A DNA stretch of 64,000 nucleotides. Source: Parelaphostrongylus tenuis (Eukaryota > Nematoda > Chromadorea > Rhabditida > Metastrongylidae). Position numbers and translations under genes: made by a program. Below the pieces are notes generated by a model. It saw only the letters and a program-made list of their open reading frames with translations. It had not been told where the DNA came from and searched no databases. Each line of letters starts with the position of its first letter. Within the stretch, counting starts at the first letter, position 1. Location of the stretch: assembly GCA_019055375.1 (NCBI GenBank), contig JAHQIW010004318.1:30058-94057 (forward strand), read 5' to 3'. This document shows, one piece after another, positions 31,259 to 42,719 of the stretch.

Positions 31259-32800
31259 TCAGAATTGACTTACTGAGCTCGCCAAATAAGGTTCTCCGTT
31301 CGACTGATGCTCTATTGAAGGATAAATCTGACTTGAGTGAGAAGGAGGCGAAGTGCCACAACGAGGGCGAACAAGAGTGAACGATCGATTTAAATCATCC
31401 GAACTAGGCAAAATGAGCCAAGACGACAATCTAATGAAAGTTGTTTTTGACACCTCGTACTACATGATTATATAACAAAGAAGATATGATTGATTAGTTA
31501 TTGCTGAAGTAAAACGAAAGTCGGCTTACGATAGACAAGGATTTGTTGATTATCTCATACAGAAAGCTCAAGTTTTAGAAGTAGGTTACCGTCACGAGAG
31601 TGAAGGTTCACTGAAGAGTTTTATGAATATAACGCGCGGTGGTCACACGCTTTTATGAGAATAACAATATATTCGATGCTTTGAGGTTTTGTGGCTACAT
31701 TATCAGGATTAATTAATGGGATATCACAAGAGATGTTTCTCTAAAAAGTGTTTCGGTAAAGAAAAAGTCTATCTGTCGGAGATCATTTTATGTTTCAACG
31801 AAAGAGCAACATTGTTGTGGAAGTGAACATATTTACAGCCGTTATGAAGCACTCGTTTCTTTACATTCATCTATGCTTTTGTAGTCATTCCATAGCCTGA
31901 GAAATACCGTTTCTTGTAATAAGTCTGTTTCGTGAAAAGACTTTCGTAATACACTTACTAACAAGAAGAAAGATACATTTTGCAATCGAACGTCATCATT
32001 CCAACTTCACAGGGCATTTTTTGGCCTTGTGTAAAAAATTCTGATTTCAAGAGGGACTTTGTCACTATAGAGTATGAAGTATTGACCGAGAAATTTTCAT
32101 AAACTTGCTTTTATAGAAAGGGAGCCTAGTGGTCATAGAAATCTCCACTTCTTATCAAGAATCATCTGAATTGTAGTTACATTTTATGATATGTACTGTT
32201 GTTTTCTTTCGATTTGTTCTCAAGAAGTATTTTAAGTAGACTGTTAGTAATCAATCAATATATTGAGGAAAAGAGATCCCTGTACTATGTTTGATTTATA
32301 GAAAACCTTCCCGTTGCGGCGTAATTAATAAAAGGTGGGCTGCCTTTTGCTTTTGGACTCAATGCTCCGTTATTTGAACTTAACGTCGCTTTTTTTTTTG
32401 TTTTCGAGAGAGTTTGCTGTTATGAAAGGACAGATAATCTATTGGAGAAACGCATTTTCGCGTGGGGAACGCCCACATGCTCCAACATTTTCCACCTTTC
32501 AAATTGAAAAGTACATCCATGGTAAAGCCAAACCTCTGGCCTTTCTTGTATATCTCTATGGCCTATATTATAAGTCGTGAACTCGAAAATACATTTTCCA
32601 CAATGTCCAACTTATAGAAGAGACAGATATGAGGGGAATACTGCTATGCAGCTGGAGCAAGCATCTACAGACTTCGCATTGATTAAAGTTAGGAGCATTC
32701 CTCAGAAAAGTGCACTTACACTGTGTCTTATGCTTTTTCAGTAGACTAATAGTAGTCATTCAGTAGCTTGAAAATAGGAATTTCAGTACTAGCTTTCTTT
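31259..32800 (+). repeat. Dispersed repeat K, copy 2
   Basis: This aligns with 1-870 and 1,766-1,985. It starts with an HH4-type arm (31,300-31,470), lacks the HH2 arm that interrupts copy 1, and has 150 bp at 32,405-32,555 in place of the RTE fragment of copy 1. It ends in T-family sequence (AGTAGTCATTCAGTAGCTTG at 32,751-32,770). It is the uninterrupted reference for reading the two insertions in copy 1. No protein recognised. Confidence 0.65.
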
Positions 32801-33250
32801 CTGCGAAAAGTCCTTTTATGAGTAAAACTAGCGAGGAAAAGATACGCCTCACCTTGCGAATAGTTATCTCATTATTTGAACTTCGCTGCCCCAAAAAGTC
32901 TTCTTTATGAACCAAAATTAAGTCTTCAATAATCATGAAAGTCTAGGAAAAGAGTTTTGTATAGAAGAAAATGCGTCAAGTGTGACACATGGGTCCATTT
33001 TAATTGATACAGTGCACTCAAAATCCTCTTCACAATTGAAGAATGACACAGAAATTTCCGAGCTGTCGAATGACCACTAAAACTCTGCAAAAGCAGTTGC
33101 CTTTAGAAGGTTGGAAATGGTTACCGATAACCGAAGAGTACCATTATCTCTCATGAAAGACAAACGCTCATGTCTCCTCGATAACAGCATTTCTTGAAGG
33201 AAAACTGATTTTTTGCGAAACGAACACGCTATCTACTCTTATTGCCCATT
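32801..33250 (+). repeat. T-family block
   Basis: Core AGCTGTCGAATGACCACTAA at 33,061-33,080, with the CTCTGCAAAAGC context usual downstream of the core. Diverged. Confidence 0.5.
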
Positions 33251-34049
33251 TTTTATTGATTTATTATTGCCTTTGTGTGAGAAGTAACTCGTTAACACAT
33301 ATTCTACTATGTAGGGCAATGTATTCTGGAAGACCTTTTATGAAACTGTTTCTAGTATATGTGAGCTTGTTTAGGAGAGCGCGAATCCACCGCCAATCAA
33401 AGTAGTGTGAAAAAAGTCAGTATTCCAGGCCCATATTTTTTAAGTATTTTATGTTGTAAATTTCTTCCTCAAGATGTTAATCGAGCAATCAACAGCTCGT
33501 AAAGTTAGGTTCGGTTTACGTAATACTGGTTATTATCTTATCCTTCATGCACAAAATTTGTGCTTTTGACATATACCGAGAAATTCGAGTTCTAAGGCTT
33601 TCAGACAAATCACATTTTCACAGCGGTAGCAAAGTCACCTGAACAAAGGTGTTTTTCACATTGATTATGCGTTGAGCGCTTTTTGTACCATTCACTCGAG
33701 CATGTGCAGTATTTCAGTTTCGTTTGTTCTCCATCGAAGTTTACTCTTAAGTAGAGAAATGTTATTGTGCCGGCTGCCAGCGTAGAGGTGTCATTTTTCA
33801 CCGTTTATGCCGCCCTTAGGGTCATCACAATACCATTTGTGAGGCGCCCGGCCGACTAACGTTTAGCGTGTGCAAGTACATCTGCCTACACAATCGTTTC
33901 ATAGGTGTACTACACTGCACCATTTGCTCCTTCAACCCGTATTTGTGCCCTTTGCGAAAGTAGTACTGACGAATTACATTTCATCCCTCAATGAGTACCG
34001 CGGACTCGTCGAGACATACATCTCTCACAGGTCTACTAATTTATGAGGC
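33251..34049. other. Unassigned stretch
   Basis: The minus frame 33,610-33,801 has four cysteines (CTC...QCEK..LC) but no recognised finger. No partner repeat. Confidence 0.3.
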
Positions 34050-34146
34050 AGATAACTGGTCTAGTAATGTCTCAGGCGTGGCTGTCACATAACACTAATC
34101 TGATAGCACAAGATGGCCGATTTTTCTATCCGCTCTCGTTTGCTTG
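34050..34146 (+). repeat. 92-bp dispersed repeat, copy 1
   Basis: Matches 50,921-51,012 with only a few substitutions: ACTGGTCTAGTAATGT, TCAGGCGTGGCTGTCA, ATCTGATAGCACAAG, ATTTTTCTA. The match stops abruptly at both ends. Function unknown. Confidence 0.8.
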
Positions 34147-34849
34147 TCATAGATATTTGCCCCTGCTACAATCAACCTCAAAAATTGGTCATGGAATAGT
34201 TTGAAGAATTCAGCTTGTTCCTTGCAGCTGAACACTAATCGCCCTGCACTTCTGCGCGCATAATAAAAAGTGAATTGGGTGACTGCACTCTAACTGAGCA
34301 CGCTCTGATATTTTTTCGTTTGTCAAATCATTCTGCTCTTGATCGCCTAAGTCGTTTCTCTCAGCGCCAGCACCTGCGACGAGTGCATTGCTCTCCCATG
34401 ATTCCAACCACCTCTTAGTCACTGCCTCTCAGCTAGGTCTGTGTCAGTTTGACTGTATTTATCTACAATTTGCCTTTTACTCCGAATATTTGCTCAGGCA
34501 TTCTTCTTACATCCTCTACGACGCGCACAATAGTGTGCAAAGTCTTGACACCTCTTGCATGAAACTTGGTGCGAGTGAAGGAATCTATCGAAAGCAAATG
34601 GCCGACCAGAGTCTGTAATGTACAGATAAGCATCCAGAACCAACTGGAGAAGTGAGAACTGAACGAGGCACTGTAAATTGTCCTGAGGTCATTCAAGCAG
34701 AAAAGAACGCTCATAGAAACGTAATATTAGTTTGGATATTCAGTGACAGATTTCGCGACTACAAATTATGGTCGTAGTACAGAATCAGTGTATATATACG
34801 AAAGGGATACCCACAAACGATAAACCAAGCATTTTCTAATTTAATAGTC
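34147..34849. other. Unassigned stretch with short frames
   Basis: Frames of 70-83 codons on both strands (34,210-34,714) overlap each other and show no recognisable domain. Confidence 0.25.
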
Positions 34850-35760
34850 CGAACTACTGAAATTCCCAGATATTTGAGAAATCGATGAGAGTTATGGCTG
34901 AGCTAACACTGCATGCAGTGTGAATTGTCATCTTCGACAAATCATTCATTGTTTCTCATATTCAATCATTATGACGACTTCTAGTGTTGTATTCAATGAA
35001 AATGTATCAATTCATTTCATAGTATCCTGTGCAAAACATATGATAATCTGCTGAAATCTAAGAGAGATATGACTGCACTGGGAACGAGTGCTTTTTCTTC
35101 ACACATCCGAGCTCTACATGCACCAAAAACATGAGAAAGTGTATTAAAAGAACATGGAGCACAAGCTGAATAGAAATGAAATAATAATTTTTCTAAAACG
35201 CTAAGAAAAACCTAATTAACATCTTCAAAGGTTAATATAACGAGATCTAGACTGCTATACAACAACTCCAAAGCCGTCATCAAGACCAGGAAAACCAATT
35301 TTACAATGGACATAACCGTGAACTCACTGAAAAGCTCTCAAGAATAGTATATCAATTCCGTCAATGCATTAAAATACAGTAGCCAATCTGCCTTTAAGTA
35401 TCTGAGTGACAAAAAACGCTTCATCATTTATTCCTCGTGTGAGTCGAACTTAGCTATTTAAGTCCACATTTTCAACGGTGCTTCGATTTTAGAAGTTTCC
35501 TTCCTGATCTATATTATGAGGACTGCATTTCTGAATAAGAAAAATGTCCTAATGATCCTAACACTTTTTACAAGATGTTTTGAATATATGCTGTCTGTGA
35601 ATGGAAATTACATAGTTATTGAAATTTTACATAAACTTTTAGAATCCTTTCCTTATAAACTCCTTGTAATTAATCGTATGCAGTCTACAGTGCACAATTC
35701 ATATGTATCACAAGGAGTAAGAAGATAATGTCTTCGAAAGAAAAGTATCTCTGACAGAAA
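34850..35760 (+). repeat. Dispersed repeat L, copy B, 5' part
   Basis: Matches 2,850-3,440 and 4,130-4,380 of copy A, with about 700 bp of copy A absent. The plus frame 35,516-35,728 (70 codons) lies in the shared part but is broken in copy A, so it is probably not a gene. Confidence 0.6.
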
Positions 35761-35934
35761 TCCAACAATACGACAGAATATGCAACTAGTATAACCAATA
35801 CCAGATACTGTATCACCATGCAATAGTTGAAGAATCAACAACTACTAAGATATGTATTCAAGCTCTTAATTTCTAATGCGCTTCAGCAGTATTTGATGTA
35901 CCAAATATACATTTGAGTATTGAGTGGCATGCAA
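35761..35934. other. Short unassigned stretch
   Basis: Nothing recognised; near the left edge of the insertion that splits repeat L copy B. Confidence 0.3.
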
Positions 35935-36095
35935 ATATAAGCCCACGCGGGAGTTAAATCCACGTTTCACCTATAACGAAGGCTCGTGCTGTCCAGGAGA
36001 AAGTGGTAACAAAGCAGCGGTCTCAGTGTCTTAGTAGTAGCTCTCGCTTCCGGTTAAGGTGAAACGCGGGTTCAGCTGTGTGCGTCTTCTCTTAC
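35935..36095. mobile_element. Head-to-head pair of tRNA-like SINE heads (SINE-D type)
   Basis: The minus-strand head (35,935-35,998): GTGCTGTCC complement, GGTGAAACGTGGATTTAACTCC, CGCGTGGGC. The plus-strand head (36,015-36,092): CAGCGGTCTCAGTGTCTTAG, TAGTAGCTCTCGCTTCC, GGTGAAACGCGGGTTCAGC. Both contain GGTGAAACG followed by a box B-like motif. They are separated by about 15 bp, making an imperfect inverted repeat with divergent promoters. Confidence 0.6.
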
Positions 36096-36202
36096 GAATT
36101 GCCAGCGACCTCAAAAAAAAAACATGGAATGGGCAGGCATAATTCATTTTACCAGATACAAGCTCCACTGCTGGTCGCTGCAATGTCAGGGGATTCTGTC
36201 AT

Positions 36203-36718
36203 ATGACTTGCGGTGATTTATTTTTCGGCGTTAATTCCTCTAGACAGGACTTTAGCCTCAAGAGATCGGCTGAACCGAAGGAGGCTAGACTGCTGATTAG
36301 TCTTGGAGTACAAAACAGGAGCATGTTTATAAGACTTCACAAATGGCTTAAAACATGTCATATCATTATCATACTATATAAGCGCTCTAATGAAGAGGTA
36401 TTAATAATAATAATAACAGAAATGAGGTTAAGGAAGAAAAACAACTCACAAAAAATTGTTCGAAAGCTCCCACAGATGTACATCGTTTCAAATTCGCGCT
36501 GGATTATTCGCATAGCGTCAAGCTCTTCCACTTTAGAGACCAGTTATCGACTGACTCTGTTACACGTAAGAGACAATAAATGTAGTGATGGATGTCCAGT
36601 ATTTCATTACAAGACGAAGAAATGTGCATGCAATACGTTCGATGCATTTGTCGATGTAAACGCGACCACCTCAATCGACATTTCCATGCGAAAAATGGTG
36701 GCCAACCAAAAGAACTAG
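36203..36718 (+). CDS. Unrecognised 171-codon open frame
   Basis: The second-longest open frame of the window (after the RTE one at 24,053-24,616). It starts MTCGDLFFGVNSSRQDF and its last third has a cysteine cluster (CSDGCPVFHYKTKKCACN). I cannot place it in a family. It lies in the 2.5-kb insertion that splits repeat L copy B, between two groups of SINEs. A 101-codon minus frame overlaps it. In this AT-rich sequence an open frame of this length by chance is possible; no signal peptide, splice sites or second copy support it. May be part of an unrecognised mobile element. Confidence 0.25.
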   Translation: MTCGDLFFGVNSSRQDFSLKRSAEPKEARLLISLGVQNRSMFIRLHKWLKTCHIIIILYKRSNEEVLIIIITEMRLRKKNNSQKIVRKLPQMYIVSNSRWIIRIASSSSTLETSYRLTLLHVRDNKCSDGCPVFHYKTKKCACNTFDAFVDVNATTSIDISMRKMVANQKN

Positions 36719-36985
36719 ACTGAAGAGACAAACGGGCAGAGATCTGGCAGAAGTAAGAGGTACATTTCATTATCCATACGTAAGTAGTTAATGAAAGAAG
36801 GCAACACAAATGTGAAAGTGGTGGACGAGCAAACTATTATTATGCGTAGTACTTAAGAGATCAAAACTAAAACTATTGACGGAGTAGAGAGCGTATGATT
36901 GCGTCTTCCCAGCATCGTTCATTTGTGAAATTTGTGCATCTTTTACCCTCTGATAAAGCTAATCGCTTCTCTCTAGATCCTCTCA
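36719..36985. other. Unassigned stretch
   Basis: Nothing recognised. Confidence 0.3.
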
Positions 36986-37200
36986 CGTAACTCTCTGATA
37001 CCCTTAATAAATAAATAAATAAATAAATATATATTCAATAATACATATTCGGCAAATATGTAACATTATCGTTAGTATATATTAGCATATTATTACTATA
37101 TACGATGCGCAAGATATAGCACGCATATAGCATGTAAATATATTATTGTACTTATACTATTCATTGATATATATATACATACGAAATATCCATATATATG
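36986..37200. repeat. AT-rich low-complexity tract with AAAT microsatellite
   Basis: A TAAA/AAAT run at about 37,003-37,028 is followed by mixed TA-rich sequence to 37,200. It directly precedes a SINE-C tail. Confidence 0.8.
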
Positions 37201-37283
37201 CACAGCACTCTGCAGACACTTGGGTATATTATAAGATTGTACTACCGCAAGAGGCGGTCAAATAAATGATTTCTGATTGATTA
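37201..37283 (+). mobile_element. SINE-C, 3' end only
   Basis: CACAGCACTCTGCAGACACT, TTGGGTATATTATAAGAT-like sequence, ACCGCAAGAGGCGGTCAAAT and AAATGATTTCTGATTGATT match the ends of the copies at 37,404 and 21,911. The tRNA head is missing. Confidence 0.8.
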
Positions 37284-37403
37284 GTGATACCCAATATATG
37301 TCAGCATAAGTGGGCTCAATGCCGAAAGGGCTGCCTCGCAAAACCGTCGACGTTGGCTGTTGACAGATAACGCGTTGTAGCTTAGAAAGAGTGCTGTGCA
37401 AAA
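37284..37403. other. Spacer between two SINE-C copies
   Basis: Nothing recognised. Confidence 0.3.
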
Positions 37404-37575
37404 CGAGCGTTGGTGGTGCAACGGTTCAGACACGCGCTCCTGGAAAGAGTGAGATTTGGGTTTGAGTCCGCGGCTGACACACGTGTTTTGCTACAACACT
37501 CTACAGACAATTGAGTGTAGTATGAGATCATAGCACCGCAAGAGGCGGTGAAATAAATGGATTCTGATTTATTAT
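37404..37575 (+). mobile_element. SINE-C, full-length copy
   Basis: Head: GTTGGTGGTGCAACGGTTCA (box A-like) and GGGTTTGAGTCCGCGG (box B-like). Body: CTACAGACAATTGAGTGTAG. The 3' end is ACCGCAAGAGGCGGTGAAAT, AAATGGATTCTGATTTATT. The CCGC-AAGA-GGCGG piece (37,533-37,545) can form a small stem, and every SINE-C copy ends in AAATAAATG..TTCTGATT, which may be the sequence its LINE partner recognises. Confidence 0.85.
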
Positions 37576-38185
37576 AATATTGTTGTCATCGAAACGCTAT
37601 TTATAGTGGGTCACGTTCAGCGACCCAAGTGTGAGTTTTGTTTCATGAGGTTGATAAAAAGTGTATGATATGACGAATTCCAATTAAAGTCGGCGTAACT
37701 TAATAACGTCGATAATCTGGTAGAATGTTTTCGGCCTCTTAAAAGGTCTGGTATGGCATTTCTAGCGCTAGGATTACCTTCTATGCTTCTCGCCAACCCT
37801 TTCAAGTGGCACATGCTTTCTCGGTTCACCCCTACAATAAAGAGTAGCGGCGCCAAACATATATGACTTCATGTCAAGTAAAATCATCAAGTGATCTTGG
37901 CGGTGCCAAATGATTTTCAGTCAATGACTTGCGAATAGTAGAAACGGCGTATCGCAGTAGTTAGGCATATCCGCCATACATTCCAATTGCTTACGTTCTC
38001 CAAAGAAACTCATGAGGCAATATATGGAAAATAATTGAAAATAACTACAATCGAAATTTCTCACGGTTAACGAACGAGATCTCCTTCAACTGCGATGAGT
38101 GGCGTCGGTCCCCGTGTCCTGCTGCTTTCTGTAGCACATCGTTGCTGTGCTTGGCTAAAATGAAAATACCATTTCTCTACGTCAC
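37576..38185. other. Unassigned stretch
   Basis: A 79-codon minus frame (37,617-37,856) is not recognisable. No partner repeat. Confidence 0.3.
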
Positions 38186-38265
38186 AATGTAGATCATATA
38201 TATATATATACATATCTACATACATACATTTAAATGTATAAGCACATATATATAAATATTCATAA
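38186..38265. repeat. TA/CA microsatellite
   Basis: TATATATATATATACATA followed by CATACATACAT and further ATATATATA. Confidence 0.85.
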
Positions 38266-38269
38266 TAAC

Positions 38270-39110
38270 AGTGAGTTTGAGAAATATATTAGTAGGTTAT
38301 GACACACTTCGATTACTTGCTTTTCAAATAATCTAGTGTCCTTTCCTGTTGCAAAGTTCGCGTCACATTTTGCGCCTTTAGTGGAAGTCATGGCTTGACT
38401 GAATAGCTCATAACTCGGCAAAGATATTACTTCATTTATATTGAAATCACATACGTGGCACAAAACAGAAATACTGGAAGAAGCACAGAAAGAAGTGGAC
38501 AAAGTTTGCAAATCTAATAAGTAAAGCAGAATTCAACTTTTCCAAACCAAGAGAGATTCGTTTTTGACTATCAAAATCACGATAGTCAAAGAATGAAACA
38601 GTGAATTATGAGACATCAAAAGTCATTAATAGTTTCTCATCATCTCAATTTTGTAAATCTTTGGTCATTAGTAAAATAACAGAGATCTTTGCTTGGATAA
38701 TTGAAAATGATAAAAATGCATAACTAGATCTTACGATTACAAAGTTCTACGTAAGATCGTGCGTGCTAGCTACGTTGATGATCAAAGATTTACAAGACCA
38801 AGATGACGAAAGACTACTAAAGACTTGATAACGATCCTTTTGCCCAGATAATAAGCTGCAACTTCAGTTTACAAATGTTTGTCTATCCTCAGTGACCTCT
38901 GAAATTTCACTGCTGAAAAAAATAAATTTTTGCATCTGTTGCAGATTAATGGGAATTCCAACCAACTTGGCGCTGTTTTTCTATAAAAATCGCGAGCTAT
39001 GCTGCACCGATTCAAACTCTCAATATACCTCCTATAGAGTATCTCTAATAGACAAAATTCTAACATGTTTACCCAGAAAATATTTGGATTAATTGCAAGA
39101 ATTCAGTCAA
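38270..39110 (+). repeat. Dispersed repeat L, copy B, 3' part
   Basis: 38,430-38,800 matches 4,520-4,860 of copy A. 38,850-39,050 matches 53,820-54,045 in the W spacer (AATTTCA.TG..GA..AAATAAATTTT, GATTCAAACT.TCAA). A short internal inverted repeat pairs about 38,622-38,665 with 38,768-38,815 around TTTGTAAATCTTTG.TCAT. Confidence 0.55.
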
Positions 39111-40199
39111 CATACCATATATGCCAAGGTGTCTTCTACTCGTTGACATTTTATGCACTGACCATGTCGCTGTAGATGTGACCATGTGTCAGCTGTAAAA
39201 TTTCGCACTGCAAATACGATAGCCATTCAACTATGCTTGCTAGGTAGTCTAAACAAACATCATTCGAGTAGCAGCTTACCGTCCTCTCTCGGAGGCTGAA
39301 GATCCGCTTCAGTGTTTTCAAACCTAGGATAGATTTTTTTCAAATTCGAAAGCACAAGAAGCAGATAATCCAATATCCGAAGATAATTAATCCGTCAATT
39401 ACAAATCTAGAATTTTTCTTCGTCTGATAACAAGACCCAACCTTGTGACGACTGGTTGGGCATGCACGAATGCGCTGTGACTGTGAGGCTCACTCTTCTT
39501 TTGCATTTTTCCGAATAGTGAGTACGGCGACGTCGTGTCTTCAAATTAAAAGTAATAAGCTCGGTGAAAAACTTAGGTAAGTTTTCATCGTTTCGTAATC
39601 TTCTTGCAAGATTAGAATTTATAGCAAAAAGTCGTGCTATTGTAGCGGCTTATTTCACACTTCCACTTTTCGCTATTTCTCACTTTGAGCGAGTTACCTT
39701 CACCGGATAAAATTCATTATTTCATCAGAGATTTATGTAAGGAATTCTGAAACAATGACGTCCTAAGCTCATAAATACACTGCATCAATGAAAACCAACT
39801 TGCTAAAAACAAAACCTTTTTTGAATGTCAAGGATCAACACTTCGTGGACGTCAAGGACCACACCAAACCAAACCACACAAAAATAAACACCAGTTGGAC
39901 ACTAACCTTTTTCGCCTCGCATCATTCTATAACCGCCTCAAGAACTGTGACACGTTGTCAACGGTTTCCATCATCCTTGTGATGTTTGCACACTTCTCTT
40001 ATAGCACTGAAAACAAAAGAAAGAGGTGACTTTGAAATCCTCTCCAAAGCCACTATTTAGAAAAATTCATAATATAAATGAATGCCGATTCCGCCCAAAT
40101 AAGTTTACTTCAAATATATATCTGAACAAGTGCATTAGTTGAAGAACAGTTATCAAGCTGTGCAACATATTAAGACAAGTTCAATAAGGAAGTCATGCA
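39111..40199. other. Unassigned stretch
   Basis: No gene recognised; a 64-codon frame at 39,788 is low-complexity. Probably interior of the L-related element but without a partner in the window. Confidence 0.3.
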
Positions 40200-40915
40200 A
40201 TGAGAAACACTTCTTTGAAAGTGTTGTTGGGGACTCAATGACGGAGCAAGAAAACTGAGAAAAACAAGAAGAGCGCGATGAAATAGAATGAGGGGTCAAA
40301 GCGGAAAGAGCAGCAGTTTGCGTGCCTGAACTCTACAGTATGCCTAAGTCATGCAATTCACTTCCGGTAAAAGGAATTGACGTAATCCAAGTACCACAAT
40401 AGGACAACAGCGCAGCTTGAAAAGGATGGAAAACTTTTTGAATATTCTCACTTGTGCGTCCCATTATTGATGTTCGATCGTACCCATTTTAAGGCGCGCA
40501 CGAATGCTTTCCAATGCACCGATCAGATTACTGCAAAATCACCGACCACACTGCTAAATGCGTTGATTCAGAAAGAACCTAAATTGGCTGAATTAATTAT
40601 GCCTTGATTAAGGAAATATAACAAATTTAGAGAAAGAATGCCGAGATATTCGCCATTGTGTTTCGGCATATTCTGCGTCCATCCCATTTTCTGATAGGAA
40701 GAAATAATTCGGATTTGTTCTACTAAACACTGAACTGTGATTATGACGCGAAGAAGACACAGCTTGAGTATCCGCAGTAGTAGAAGTGGTCTTCGAATTA
40801 GAGTTCGCCAACTAAGAGTTTGGAAGTGAAGGCATGCTATTCGTAGGGAAGGGTTTGTAAGGGCGACATCTCGTTGGGTTTTTCGCTGTCCCATTGCTTA
40901 GATATCACACTTACC
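40200..40915 (-). repeat. L/W-related segment, inverted
   Basis: The reverse complement matches 52,780-53,490 in the W spacer: AATTTGTTA.ATT.CCTTAATCAA, GCATACTGTAGA.TTCAGGCACGCAA, TTGCTCCGTCATTGAGTC. The two frames overlapping here (minus 40,568-40,894, and plus 52,972-53,163 in the partner) share SLNLLYFLNQ-type residues, but frame and stops differ between copies, so they do not support a living gene. Confidence 0.6.
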
Positions 40916-42719
40916 CAAAAGATGCGAAAGAACCGTACATCAACACAAGTGACCCTAGTAGAGGATACCCGTTAAGTATTTGGCATGTTGGTTCTGGTTC
41001 ATGAGCCCTTCTTCAACATAGCAAATTCAAGTATGTCTTCAGGAAGGGATTCTCCAGTGCTTTGACATCTTGCACTACAATCGTATTGGCCTGAAAACTG
41101 TCCCAATGTAGATTTACAGCACTGTATAAGTAACGAAAATAATGAAAGGTGAGTGAGGACATATTAGGGAATGATCGACGACTTTGAAAAGAAAATCTTT
41201 GTCATTTTAGGGAGAAAACACACAATGTGCGTGTCCTCCTGCGATTCACGCTCATTCTTGTGCTCCCTGACCTGGTCTTCTGGCATATCTACAACGCCTT
41301 CACATTGTACGTGACAATTAGTAGTGTTATAGTAAGTGTTAAAGAGTAGGATCAAGATTTATGGCTAAAAGTGAGCCGATCATTGCGAAGGGGCATCTCA
41401 AACTTTCCTCAACACGAGAAGTTGAAAGTTTTAGTCCACCTGATTTTCAGCGATTTCTGCGGAGAACAAAAGATATAGCGATGGAGAACTACCGAAAATG
41501 TGTCGTGTAAATCCACTTGATCTAGGGTCAAGGGTGGGGGAAAATGTTTATTTCAAATAATATATCAGAAAAGCAGTGAATTTGTATGGTATAAAGACTT
41601 TTTGAAAAGAATCAAAAGCAACTCTCTTCGTAGTGCTATTGTCTTTGATTAAGATATTTAAATACCAGTTTTGTTCCACTAACACTATTCATGAAAATAA
41701 CGTCGACGAAGCATGGTTAACAGAAATTTCCCACAGTGCCTATCAATTTCCTCTTACAGGCGCCAAATACGTGGACCACAAAAGCGCGACGGTAAACACT
41801 TTTGAGAGAAAGACAAAAAAAAAAAAAAAATTGCAGCGGCACCATAAGTCCTTTTATAGATTGAAATGATGGATATAGTAAGTGCAATATTACGTTGCAG
41901 TCGAGATGTAAGCTGCTCAGCTTTTATGTGGGATGAATTCACTGCTTAGTCGGCAGAAGGAAAATCGCTTTGCTACAGACAATAGTTTTCTGTGCTCAAT
42001 ACAACTTGAGAGAGAAGGTGGTTGATGCACACGGCACACGTACAACACGTATGAGGTATATAAGAAATATTGTCGAATAGAGCTTCGTCAAATATCTAAA
42101 CTTCATACAGATTCAACGACGCAGCGATGAATCTAATTCAGTGGATTACAGGTAGGCAACCATTGTCAAAGTTATAATATAGATGCAATCTGGGAATTTC
42201 GGTTTGACATGTGGTCATTTGTGAAGTTAGAAGATTGGTAGCTATCATGTCATTCCTTACACCCACGACAAGCATCTTGCAAAAGCAGTGAGCCTTGCGC
42301 TTTTCAAGAGAACTCCGTTGATTATCGTCGTCTTTTAGTACAAAACGAAACTTCCCGTTATTGTCGTAATCCCTTGCCTAGGCATCGCCATCGCTCAGTC
42401 CATGCTATCGACTTATCTAATATTGCTGTGATGCCCAAGATTTTTCCTTTTTAGGTGGAAAGTGCACGCGCACCAAAGTGGAGTACTTGTAAGAAGTTGG
42501 AAAAATACTCGAAAAATAAAGTCGACGGTGCCTTAACTTATCGTAGTGATAAACATAAATCTATCGCTACAAAATTCATAATTTTTTTTGCGAGACTAAT
42601 TTCCAATGGTCAAAATCGTCCTGTCCTGCCCACATATCAAGACACAGAATAGTGTTGATGTTATTATCGATTGATGACGCATATGTGTGGTGCTATTTTT
42701 GTTATTTGATTAGGAGTTG
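40916..42719. other. Unassigned stretch
   Basis: No gene recognised. A poly-A run of 17 lies near 41,815. The open frames are 62-78 codons and overlap on both strands. Confidence 0.3.
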
